64,000 bases of DNA from Desulfobacula toluolica Tol2 (lineage in GTDB: Bacteria > Desulfobacterota > Desulfobacteria > Desulfobacterales > Desulfobacteraceae): the NCBI RefSeq assembly GCF_000307105.1, contig NC_018645.1, positions 2,058,578 to 2,122,577 on the forward strand, written 5' to 3'. The position numbers and the translations under genes are program-made. Positions 53,322 to 64,000 of the stretch are shown here, one piece after another (position 1 is the stretch's first letter; each line of letters opens with the position of its first letter). The notes below the pieces were generated by a model. That model was not told the origin of the DNA. It saw nothing but the letters and a program-made list of their open reading frames with translations, and made no database searches.

Positions 53322-53360
53322 TCAAAGGCCTTTTTATTGTTATACAAGGCCTTTGATTTT
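53322..53360 (+). terminator. terminator after hcp
   Basis: TCAAAGGCCTT (53322-53332) pairs with AAGGCCTTTGA (53346-53356), then TTTT. It may also serve the convergent methyltransferase gene. Confidence 0.75.
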
Positions 53361-53406
53361 GCTTAAGCTTCTTTCCTTGATCAAAAACAATATTAAAGTC
53401 AAATAC

Positions 53407-54060
53407 CTATTTTTTATTAAGCAATATCACATCCTTTGAGATAAAGTTGAGGTCGGCATTGAAGCGTTGCGCTATGTACTCAAAGGTACTCCGGCTATAA
53501 AAGCAGATATGTGTCATGTCGCGAATATAATGCCATTGACTGAAAGCGGTTTTATTGATCACAAGCTTGGTCATAATCCCCAGCCATCCGCCTTTTTTTA
53601 ACATCTTGAACAAGGTGGTAAATTCCGTATATGGATCATGCAGATGTTCCACTACTTCCGTGGCAGTAATGAAATCATACTTTTTATAAAACACCGAAGG
53701 ATCATTGTGGTAAAATGGATCATAAAGATTCGTCTGAATGCCTTGCTCTTCTAAAATGACCGACAGGGTTGGACCCGGACCGCAACCAAAATCCAATCCT
53801 TGTTGTTTTGAATTTACCTTTTCCAATAGCGGGGTGCTTAATCGAGACAGAAATTGTCGATAGCCTTGATCATTTGCATCGTTTTTATGCAAATCATAAT
53901 TTTTTTTTTCATTTTCGGCATTAATCCAATATTGCTTTGGAACAAAGACCAGCTTGCAATAAAAACAGCGCAGGTAGATTCTTTTTTTGTCTTTGAAAAA
54001 TGAATTCAAATTTTTACTTCTGCATAAGGGACAATGGATCTCATTGGATTTGATTATCAT
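53407..54060 (-). CDS. SAM-dependent methyltransferase with N-terminal zinc ribbon
   Basis: A 217-residue protein. CPLCRSKN...CFYC (residues 10-34) forms a zinc ribbon. A Methyltransf_23-type domain follows: LDFGCGPGPTLSVI, DFITATEVVEHL and KMLKKGGWLGIMT. Proteins of this layout often modify sugars or lipids, but the substrate is unknown. No ribosome site is evident. Confidence 0.78.
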   Translation of the reverse strand: MIIKSNEIHCPLCRSKNLNSFFKDKKRIYLRCFYCKLVFVPKQYWINAENEKKNYDLHKNDANDQGYRQFLSRLSTPLLEKVNSKQQGLDFGCGPGPTLSVILEEQGIQTNLYDPFYHNDPSVFYKKYDFITATEVVEHLHDPYTEFTTLFKMLKKGGWLGIMTKLVINKTAFSQWHYIRDMTHICFYSRSTFEYIAQRFNADLNFISKDVILLNKK

Positions 54061-54316
54061 TTTTTTTGATTATCATAAAACGACAGAAGGTTAAATAACT
54101 TTCACTGGTTATCAAAAAAAGGAGGCTTGATAAGAATTTCGGCCACCCGTATAGGGATAGTTTAATCAGGTGACTTGAGAAGTTTTAGCAGTTAAAAATC
54201 ATGGTAAAGAATTTGAGAATAGCCCTTGAATGTCAGAAGGGATATTGCTATTAATGGGTGCGGAAAAAATCATGAAATTTTTAAAACTCATAATAAAAAA
54301 ATAAATTTTAGGATAG

Positions 54317-55597
<1,281 letters not shown>

Positions 55598-55627
55598 TTT
55601 TAATATATATATTGTGACCCTCAGGTT

Positions 55628-56454
55628 ATGAAAAAAAGATTTTTTGTAGGCTTTTTTGTGCTGTTTTTAATCCTGCTGTCAGGTGTGGGTGAAGCGTTTG
55701 TGCCCCAAACGCCTCACCTGCTGAATCTGGTTGTAAAAAAGATCAAACAGCCGGTCGGCATTGAAGTTTATCAGAACAAAAAGGTTTTAAATTACAAAGA
55801 TACGCAAAAAGGTGTTCAGCAATTAAAAGAAAGGCTGATTTATCGATATCCCAACCGGTTCAGATCTGAAATTATTTCAGATGCCATGAAAAGTTTCAGT
55901 GTTGAATCTGATTTCGAATGTATCAAAGTGATGAATGGAGTTATCATTTCCAATGATAAACCGCTGCTTGATATGTATACGGATATTCTGCTTTACCGGA
56001 ACCATGAAACTCTTTTAAAGCAGCTTGTTCTGGCAGGAATTGATATAGATAAAGTATCTTTTCAAAGATTTAATGATACCGTTTGCTATGTCATTGGCAG
56101 ACCCTTGACAAAAGATAGCCCCTTTGCCGGGCTCTGGATAGAAAAAGAATCTTTTTTGCCCGTAAAATATGTGGTTGAAAAAAACGGCTGGATTGTTGAA
56201 TTTTTTTATATTAATTGGCAGCAGGTTAGCAAAACCTGGTATCCAAAGCAGGTTTATATTTTTTTGGACAATCAATTGTTTACAACGATTGAGGTGAACA
56301 AGATTGATTTGAAATCAAACTTTTCTCTTTCTTTGTTTGATATTGATCATATTAAGCGTTTATATCCAAAAAATGAGCCTGATTCGTTGGATGAGAATTC
56401 CAGACAGGTTGACGATCTTGACAGGCGCATAGAGAACTTTAAAAAACTATATGA

Positions 56455-56458
<4 letters not shown>
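55628..56458 (+). CDS. exported protein, LolA/outer-membrane-lipoprotein-sorting-like
   Basis: A 276-residue protein with a cleavable signal peptide (about residues 1-23, ending GVGEAF). The mature part has the beta-rich pattern of LolA/LolB-like domains (RLIYRYPNRFRSEII, GLWIEKESFLPVKYVV, WYPKQVYIFLDNQLFTTIEV). No family residue is decisive. It may be co-transcribed with eno. Function unknown. Confidence 0.6.
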
Positions 56459-58249
<1,791 letters not shown>

Positions 58250-58270
58250 ACAATGATCAACAAGTAAATT

Positions 58271-58317
58271 ATGATAAGAAGAGCAATACTTCATTCCAGT
58301 TTTGTTTTTCTTATCAT
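58271..58317 (+). terminator. hairpin after pyrG
   Basis: ATGATAAGAA (58271-58280) pairs with TTCTTATCAT (58308-58317). No clear U-run follows, so this is a weak terminator candidate. Confidence 0.4.
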
Positions 58318-58441
58318 TGTGGCGAACTGATTGGGCATTAATCAGAATAAATTCAGTGCAGGTTTGTTTCTGATATTATAATTTTTTTTGTTTGATTTGA
58401 AGCGGCTTCATGATGTCGGGAAATCAGATTGAATATGGTAT

Positions 58442-58609
58442 CTATAACAAAATTAATCCGGCAATCACGATCAGCAGTAAAATAATTACAACAGCAATTC
58501 CTATTAAAGCGGGTGGGATGGATGTTTTCGGAATGATGCCACATTTTGGACATTTTTCTGTCAAGCTATTCAATTTTTCGCCACAATTATGGCAGATCTT
58601 TATTTTCAT
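58442..58609 (-). CDS. small zinc-ribbon membrane protein
   Basis: A 55-residue protein with an N-terminal zinc ribbon (CHNCGEKLNSLTEKCPKCG) and one C-terminal membrane helix (about 33-55). ATG at 58609 has AAGGGG at good spacing; an in-frame ATG at 58624 is less likely. Such proteins are common, but the function is unknown. Confidence 0.65.
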   Translation of the reverse strand: MKIKICHNCGEKLNSLTEKCPKCGIIPKTSIPPALIGIAVVIILLLIVIAGLILL

Positions 58610-58770
58610 GAGTTGCCCCTTCATTTATAAATCTCTAAAAATAATTGATATTCTCAATAATACCCTCTATAAATAATCAAAGCTTGTATCAAGCAAGGTA
58701 TAATTTATAAAAAAAAAGGCTTGGTTACAAGCAAAGAGATATTATTTTTTATAAAAACAGGATTTTTCAA

Positions 58771-59382
58771 ATGAAATCACACGTCACGATTCACTGTAAA
58801 AATATTCAACTCGAGAGCATTTTGCAAGAAAAAGATAATCAAAGGGCTGTCATTATCTGTCATCCTCATCCGCTTTATGGCGGGAATATGGATAATCCTG
58901 TGGTGATGACCATTGCTGAATCTTTTTTTGAAAAAGGATTTACAACTCTTAGATTTAACTTCAGGGGAACCTGTAACAGCACAGGTATGTTTGATGATGG
59001 AAACGGGGAGCAGGAGGATGTAAAGGCTGTCATGTCCTGGCTGAATGAACAGGGTTACAAAAAGATTTCTCTTGCAGGATATTCTTTTGGAGCAAGAATG
59101 AATGCCCTGGTGGTTTCAAAAGGATGTGAAATTGAAGACCATGTTATGGTATCGCCGCCTGTTGGATTTATGAGCTTTGATGATATTGAAAAAATGCCTT
59201 CTACCGGCTTGATTGTGACCGGTAGCAATGATGAAATCGCGCCTTCAGACTTGGTTCAAGATCATATCCATCGTTGGCGGATTGCCCCGAGTTATCAGAT
59301 TATTGAAGATTGTGACCATTTTTATTCGGGCTGCCTGGGTAAGCTTAAAAGCGTTTTAACAGATTATTTGTCTGAAAAGTAA
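58771..59382 (+). CDS. alpha/beta hydrolase
   Basis: A 203-residue hydrolase of the YcjY/CC_3063-like short group. HPHPLYGGNMDN precedes the oxyanion region, the nucleophile elbow is GYSFGAR (about 110-116), GSNDEIAPS holds the Asp and CDHFYSG the His. It could be an esterase or thioesterase; the substrate is not predictable. The ribosome site is weak. Confidence 0.82.
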   Translation: MKSHVTIHCKNIQLESILQEKDNQRAVIICHPHPLYGGNMDNPVVMTIAESFFEKGFTTLRFNFRGTCNSTGMFDDGNGEQEDVKAVMSWLNEQGYKKISLAGYSFGARMNALVVSKGCEIEDHVMVSPPVGFMSFDDIEKMPSTGLIVTGSNDEIAPSDLVQDHIHRWRIAPSYQIIEDCDHFYSGCLGKLKSVLTDYLSEK

Positions 59383-59408
59383 CTGTTATTTGTGATGGTT
59401 TTGTTTTT

Positions 59409-59512
59409 GTATAACTGCCACGGGCATACCTGGTCTTTCGCCTTGGTTTGCCCACAACAAAGATTGAAAATCGCTGTTTGGATTTTTGAAAACTTTCATA
59501 TAAAACATACAT
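59409..59512 (-). repeat. dispersed two-hairpin element, copy 4
   Basis: Reverse orientation and very close to copy 1: CTTGGTTTGCCCACAACAAA and AATCGCTGTTTGGATTTTTG match the complement of 16831-16926. It lies 150 bases before the MoaD-like gene. Confidence 0.75.
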
Positions 59513-59662
59513 GGCATATTTGTCTGCCACAACAAAAAAAGAAACTTTTATTATTACAGTATGTTGGGCGAAGTTTTGTATGAATTAAGCGCTAAAGGGC
59601 TCTTTTTGTCAAAGTTCATTTAGGGCTTATTATGTTCTGTATTTTAAGAAAGGAGTATATTA

Positions 59663-59947
59663 ATGAAGGTAAATTTTAGAATTGAAGGGATACCGGCTCT
59701 TTATAAACTGATGAAAAAACGGAAAAAGCTGGATTTTGTTTTTAATGGGAATACATTGCAGGATCTGGTCAATGGTTTGATAAGTAAGTTTGGCCCTAGC
59801 GTCAAAACAATTTTATTAGACAAAAAGGATGAAATAGATATTGAATACCGGGTAGCTGTCAACATGATCAAACATCTTCCCTATGGCGAGAGGATGGATG
59901 AGGTATTAAATGAAGGTGATGTCGTTCATATTATGACCGTTGGCTGA
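59663..59947 (+). CDS. MoaD/ThiS-like ubiquitin-fold protein lacking the Gly-Gly end
   Basis: A 94-residue beta-grasp protein: VNFRIEGIPALYKL, FNGNTLQDLVNGLISKFG and LNEGDVVHIMTVG. MoaD and ThiS end in Gly-Gly, needed for adenylation and sulfur transfer. Here the end is Val-Gly, so standard sulfur-carrier chemistry is doubtful. A strong AAAGGAG site precedes it. No moaE, thiF or oxidoreductase gene is adjacent. Confidence 0.7.
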   Translation: MKVNFRIEGIPALYKLMKKRKKLDFVFNGNTLQDLVNGLISKFGPSVKTILLDKKDEIDIEYRVAVNMIKHLPYGERMDEVLNEGDVVHIMTVG

Positions 59948-60868
59948 GGATAGGAACCAGCAGTCGGTCTGACTGCAAAAATATCCATGCCGTTTGGCGT
60001 ATGTTTCGGGGTGTAGATGAAATACGTTGCCGGAAAACGTCAAGCGGTAAATACCAGGCGATTAAAAATTTGAGCGGTTTTAATTTGTTTGGAGTACTCT
60101 CGAATATCTGCCTGACAATTTGTTATTAAAAAATTTTATAAGTCGTATCGGTATTTAAATCCCAGAAAGGGATGAATACCGGTTCGATACCAGCCATTTT
60201 CTATTTGTAATCAATGAATTCACAATCAATTTAAGCCTTTGTAAACAGATAATATAATAAAATTTTTTTTTGATTCCATGACGGTTTTTTTTTGTTGATT
60301 TTTTAGGGCCATTTGTCATGGATTGAACGATTTTTTATGACAGGTCGTTAAGCTGTGCAATTCTGCAGAGCAAAAAAAATTCAAACCAGTGAAAAATTAA
60401 TCCCAATATATAAATCATTAACTATATATTGGATTGGTTGTTGTTTGTCTCAATAACATTGAAATTATTAAGATAAATAGATGGTTGTATGAAAAAATGG
60501 ATAACGAGGACAGTTGTGGTAGTGATATGAAAATGATGGATTTGGAATGTTTGGAGTTTGTCAAGAAAGTGGTCTGATTTGTTTGGGTTAACAGCAGCAA
60601 TATTAAAATTAAAATAAGGTAAACATCACAAAAAGGCTTACAAAATAAGTTAAAATTAGGATATATGCTTTCGATAGTTACAAGAAAATAAGAAATTTCC
60701 TTATAAAATTAAAATTAATGCTTGACAAAGATTTGTGGATTTGATTAATTGAAACAAAACGGAACATACAAATTGGTTTAGAGTCTGTTTTTTAAAATTT
60801 TAAGTTGAAGTGGTCATTTTTTTACAGAGTGTTATAAGTTATTAAACTAATATACAGAGGAGAACACC
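59948..60868. other. 920-base gap without genes, several hairpins
   Basis: No credible coding frame on either strand. It contains a nested hairpin at 60145-60190 and an inverted repeat TCCATGAC/GTCATGGA at 60275-60322. It becomes extremely AT-rich toward the lyase gene. The length is unusual for this gene-dense window, and a non-coding RNA or long leader is possible. Confidence 0.5.
60145..60190. other. stable nested stem-loop, possible RNA element
   Basis: GTATCG-GTATT-ATCCC pairs with GGGAT-AATAC-CGATAC around a short AGAAA loop, with small internal bulges. The pairing is directly visible; the function is unknown. Confidence 0.4.
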
Positions 60869-62491
60869 ATGCCAATCAAAGAAAATACTTTAATTCTTGA
60901 CGGTTACACATTAACACTTGAAGAACTTATGAAAGCCGGGACTGATCTGTCTATCAAAGTTGAGATTGATGATAAAAACTGGCCCAAGATTCGTGATTGC
61001 AGGGATTTGGTTGATAAATGGGCCAATGAAGAACGGTGTATCTATGGCGTAAATACAAGTTGTGGCGGTCTGGTTGACCATCTTCTGCCAAAAGAAAGAG
61101 ATAACGATTTTCAGAAAAACCTTGTCAGGAGTGTCACCACACAGGTTGGCGAGCCCTTTGAGGATACGCTTGTCAGAAAGTTCATGATCGCCAGGGCAAA
61201 CTCTCTTTGTCGCGGTTTCTCCGGTATTAAGGAAAAAAATCTGAGAATCTATCTGGATATGATTAACAATCACGTTTTCCCGGTTATCCCCAGAAAAGGA
61301 TCTCTTGGAACCAGTGGTGATCTTGGTCCATTGGGTTGTATTGCAAGTGTTGCTTTTGGTGAATGGAAAGCAAAATATAATGGAAAAGTAATGCCGGGTA
61401 AGGAAGCAATGGAAGCGGCAGGTGTAGAGCTTATGTTCTTGAATGCCAAAGAAGGATTGTCTCTTATTAATGGTACTTCCGGGATGGTCGGTCTTGCCTG
61501 TACCGTTATTACTGAAGCCAAGAATACATTGAAAAACTCTGACATTATAGCCGCATTTGCCATTGAGACTCTAATGGGAAGAATCAATCCTTTTGATGTA
61601 AGAGTTCATGCACAAAAATATCATCCGGGTCAATATGCAACTGCCATGAATCTGACCAAGCTTTTGACCGGCAGTGATTTGGCCATTGATGAACAGGAAC
61701 TCTCTTTGACACTTCAGGCTGTACTCAAAAAACATGAAGGCATTGCTGTTGCGGATATCCCTGTTGAAGATGCCTACTCTATTCGTTGTACTCCTCAGTT
61801 TGTAGGTCCTACAAAAGAAGCTGTAGCCCATGCTGAGGAAGTCCTTTTAAGAGAGCTGAATTCCAGTAATGACAATCCTTTGATATTTACGGAATGGGAT
61901 ACTTTTATTCATAACGGACATTTTCATGGTCAGCCCATTTCATTTGCAATGGATTGCCTGGGAATCGCCATGATAAATTTGGGTGTTGTCAGTGACCGGA
62001 GAATTGACCGGTTTATGGATGAACATCACAGTACAGGTCTGCCTCCCTTCTTGTGTAAAGGAGATACCGGGGTTCGCATGGGGCTTATGGGCGGTCAGTT
62101 TATGACAACCTCTCTTGTGGCGGAAAACAGAACTCTTGCCATTCCGGCTTCCATTCAGTCTATCACATCGACGGCAGACTTTCAGGATATCGTCAGCTTT
62201 GGCCTGATTGCCGGAAGAAAAGCCAGGAAGATTGTTGAGAATACCAACCATATACTCTCCTTTGAGTTGATGTGCGCTGCCCAGGCTGCGGATTTAAGAG
62301 GTATTGAAAAATTGAGTCCTGCCGGTAAAATAATGCATGCAGCAGTTCGTGAAACCCTTCCGTACCTGGATCATGATAAAGTTTATATTGATCATATGGA
62401 AGAACTCAAAGCCCGGATTGAATCAGGTGAGTTTGTAGAAAGAGTTGAAAAAGAAATTGGCGAACTATTGATTGTTCACGAAAAAGAATAA
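60869..62491 (+). CDS. aromatic amino acid lyase/aminomutase-like protein (HAL/PAL family) with Thr-Ser-Gly triad
   Basis: A 540-residue member of the MIO enzyme family. The MIO-forming segment reads GSLGTSGDLGPLG, so the triad is Thr148-Ser149-Gly150 rather than Ala-Ser-Gly. Other family blocks are present: IYGVNTSCGGL (catalytic Tyr59), SLINGTS, SIRCTPQFVGP, NSSNDNPLIF and QAADLRG. The substrate-selecting pair, Ser-His in histidine lyases and Phe/His-Leu in phenylalanine/tyrosine lyases, is Val89-Thr90 here (RSVTTQ), so the substrate is not the usual one or cannot be read. A good GAGGAG site precedes it. The next gene is a class III aminotransferase, which suggests joint amino acid metabolism. 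Confidence 0.82.
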   Translation: MPIKENTLILDGYTLTLEELMKAGTDLSIKVEIDDKNWPKIRDCRDLVDKWANEERCIYGVNTSCGGLVDHLLPKERDNDFQKNLVRSVTTQVGEPFEDTLVRKFMIARANSLCRGFSGIKEKNLRIYLDMINNHVFPVIPRKGSLGTSGDLGPLGCIASVAFGEWKAKYNGKVMPGKEAMEAAGVELMFLNAKEGLSLINGTSGMVGLACTVITEAKNTLKNSDIIAAFAIETLMGRINPFDVRVHAQKYHPGQYATAMNLTKLLTGSDLAIDEQELSLTLQAVLKKHEGIAVADIPVEDAYSIRCTPQFVGPTKEAVAHAEEVLLRELNSSNDNPLIFTEWDTFIHNGHFHGQPISFAMDCLGIAMINLGVVSDRRIDRFMDEHHSTGLPPFLCKGDTGVRMGLMGGQFMTTSLVAENRTLAIPASIQSITSTADFQDIVSFGLIAGRKARKIVENTNHILSFELMCAAQAADLRGIEKLSPAGKIMHAAVRETLPYLDHDKVYIDHMEELKARIESGEFVERVEKEIGELLIVHEKE

Positions 62492-62582
62492 TAAAAGAAC
62501 CCCCATGCCTTGATGGTAAAATAAAATATAAAAGTGGCGAGTGGGGAGAACTAAATACTGACTACTCAACATTCGTTACTTT

Positions 62583-62695
62583 TATATAATTGCCACGGGC
62601 AGGCCTTGGAAATTTATACTAAGATTGATCTCCTTGGTTTGCCTACAACAAAACATGAAAATCGCTGTTTGGGTTTGAAGACTTCAATATAAAAA
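62583..62695 (-). repeat. dispersed two-hairpin element, copy 5
   Basis: Reverse orientation: TGCCACGGGCAGGCC...CCTTGGTTTGCCTACAACAAA...GAAAATCGCTGTTTGGGTTTG...GACTTCAATATAA. It ends 16 bases before the aminotransferase start. Confidence 0.7.
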
Positions 62696-62711
62696 TAACA
62701 AGGACAATGCT

Positions 62712-64000
62712 ATGATTGAAGAGCAAATTGAAAAGAAAATTGAAGATGCATATAAGGAAAAATTTCCGGTTTCCAAGGAGCGTCATGAGCAACTTATCAA
62801 TTATATTCCCGGTGGTGCGACCAGAAGCTTAAGTTATTTTAAACCTTATCCCATTCATATTGATTATGGACAGGGAGCGTATGTCTATACTCATGAAGGG
62901 CATAAATTACTTGATGTCACCAATGCTTATGGAGCTATTGTCCATGGGCATGGTGATCCGGATGTTGTTCGGGCTGTTCGGGACGGTATTGCAAAGGGTT
63001 CTCAGTACTCTACCCCTACGGATGGGCAGTATAAGCTGGCAAAGCTCTTATGTGAAAGGGTGCCTGGTTTTGATAAGGTAAGGTTTTTGAATTCAGGAAC
63101 AGAAGCCACTTTGTTTGTTATGAGAACGGCAAGAGCTTATACCGGGAAAGACAAGATTCTGAAAATGATCGGCGGATTTCATGGAACCCATGACAGTGTG
63201 GCTGCATCAACAAAAAAGAATGTTATCACTGCCGGTATTCCAGAAGGAATGACCGAGGCTATTTTAGAAGTACCTTTTAATGACTTTGATGCCCTTGAAA
63301 AAACGGTTAAGGAAAATGCTTCTGAGCTGGCTGCCGTAATAATGGAACCTTTCCTTGGCGCCGGTGGCGTAGTCCTGCCAAAGCCCGGTTATCTTGAACA
63401 TGTAAGAAAAGTTACTTCGGATAATAACGTCCTGTTGATTTTTGATGAGATTTTTTCTTACAGGGTAAATACAGGCGGTTGCCAGAAACTTTTTGGCGTG
63501 ATTCCGGATCTGACAACGGTTGGAAAAGTTGTGGGAGGCGGGCTTCCCATTGGTGTGTTTGGTGGTAAAGAAGAGATAATGAATATCTTTTGCCATGAAA
63601 ACACGGAAAAGCCATTGTATCATTCAGGAACATTTAACGGGTATGAAACAGTTATGCAGGCCGGATATGCGGCTTTGTCCAAATATGATGAAGCTGCAGT
63701 GGCCTATGTAAATAAACTGGGGGATCAATTTAAAAATGGTCTTTTGGAAAGCTTTAAAGCCAACAGATTAAATATTCAGGCTAACCAGATTGGGTCTTTG
63801 CTCAATATTCATTTTGTCAATGAACCCATAACAAATGCTGATCAGGTTTTGAAATCAGAAGAACAGCTCCATCGGCTGATGCATTTGTCTTTATTGAATA
63901 AAGGGATTTTTACAATTCCAAGGGGATTGTTTATTTTGTCCACTGCAATTACAGAAGAAGAAATCGATCTTCTGGTCAATAAAATAGATGAAACTCTGAA
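62712..64000 (+). CDS. class III aminotransferase, glutamate-1-semialdehyde aminomutase-like (3' end outside window)
   Basis: At least 429 residues; the frame runs off the window end. PGGATRSLSYFKPYPIHI, NAYGAIVHGHGDP, RFLNSGTEAT, GGFHGTHDS and LLIFDEIFSYR are typical of the glutamate-1-semialdehyde 2,1-aminomutase branch. The PLP lysine is Lys272 in VGKVVGGGLPIG. The sequence does not look like a dedicated haem-pathway HemL, and the pairing with a MIO-family enzyme suggests a transaminase or aminomutase of a special, perhaps beta-, amino acid. It starts at ATG 62712 after AAGGA and is separated from the lyase gene by a dispersed element. Confidence 0.85.
   Translation, partial: MIEEQIEKKIEDAYKEKFPVSKERHEQLINYIPGGATRSLSYFKPYPIHIDYGQGAYVYTHEGHKLLDVTNAYGAIVHGHGDPDVVRAVRDGIAKGSQYSTPTDGQYKLAKLLCERVPGFDKVRFLNSGTEATLFVMRTARAYTGKDKILKMIGGFHGTHDSVAASTKKNVITAGIPEGMTEAILEVPFNDFDALEKTVKENASELAAVIMEPFLGAGGVVLPKPGYLEHVRKVTSDNNVLLIFDEIFSYRVNTGGCQKLFGVIPDLTTVGKVVGGGLPIGVFGGKEEIMNIFCHENTEKPLYHSGTFNGYETVMQAGYAALSKYDEAAVAYVNKLGDQFKNGLLESFKANRLNIQANQIGSLLNIHFVNEPITNADQVLKSEEQLHRLMHLSLLNKGIFTIPRGLFILSTAITEEEIDLLVNKIDETL

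Noticed and set aside
60117-60190. CRISPR-like or repeat array in the large gap
   Set aside because: Only one stem-loop is present, with no regularly spaced repeats.
60418-60600. 60-codon minus frame in the large gap
   Set aside because: Composition is low complexity (Ser/Thr/Asn/Gln), there is no start signal and no similarity to any family.

Overview
The window looks like chromosome of a strictly anaerobic, probably sulfate-reducing deltaproteobacterium of the Desulfobacteraceae type. This is inferred from the AT-rich coding sequence, the heterodisulfide-reductase (Hdr)/MvhD/FdhB-type soluble electron-transfer proteins, orange-protein-like NifX-family proteins under a sigma-54 activator, hybrid cluster protein, rubrerythrin-like protein, a TRAP transporter and a dispersed chemosensory cluster. 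No prophage, transposase, CRISPR array or rRNA was seen. There is one tRNA, tRNA-Arg(CCG).

Layout. 1-2.4 kb: a sigma-54-type promoter, then a thioredoxin-like protein, a Tat-exported four-cluster ferredoxin and a small b-type-cytochrome-like membrane protein. 2.4-5.4 kb: a CYTH protein and a SAM/methylthioadenosine/adenine salvage group. 5.4-8.4 kb: a TRAP transporter on the minus strand, followed by a decayed cNMP-binding gene. 9.2-12 kb: hibernation factor and an Old-Yellow-Enzyme/2,4-dienoyl-CoA-reductase-like flavoprotein. 12-33 kb: the most distinctive part (below). 33.3-39.3 kb: cheA, cheD, HDOD, cheY, cheX and cheB without receptors. 39.7-43 kb: DEAD-box helicase with a structured leader, two tiny lysine-rich proteins, a rubrerythrin-like protein and a zinc-ribbon protein. 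43.3-56.5 kb: housekeeping and envelope genes (selO, ChaN-like lipoprotein, glycosyltransferase, tRNA, folC, rpsU, adk, hcp, eno). 56.6-64 kb: pyrG, a hydrolase, a MoaD-like protein, a large non-coding gap, an aromatic-amino-acid-lyase-like enzyme with a Thr-Ser-Gly triad and a truncated class III aminotransferase.

The 12-33 kb region reads as one regulatory unit. A sigma-54 activator (14419-15780), with a cysteine-bearing PAS domain resembling OrpR of Desulfovibrio, lies among four perfect GG-N10-GC promoters. These precede metF, two NifX-family genes and a 15-kb operon. Upstream of each promoter, about 107-134 bases away, are copies or near-copies of one dyad, TGCA-N4-TGCA; the last promoter has two copies inside a perfect 20-base inverted repeat. 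The big operon encodes a receiver-histidine kinase, an HdrA carrying a GltD/NfnB-like insertion, MvhD, an FdhB-like protein, a second double HdrA with a complete CheY-type receiver embedded in it, HdrC, HdrB, a membrane kinase whose sensor domain has a CXXCH haem-type motif, and another receiver-kinase. No DNA-binding output domain is encoded with these kinases. The receiver inside HdrA is therefore the natural candidate output, which would make this a phospho-signalling-controlled electron-bifurcating complex. Shared promoter architecture ties it to methylene-tetrahydrofolate reductase.

A second unexplained layer is a dispersed repeat of about 95-115 bases made of two hairpins. It occurs at five intergenic sites, four of them 15-20 bases upstream of a start codon, and shorter relatives occur at three more sites.
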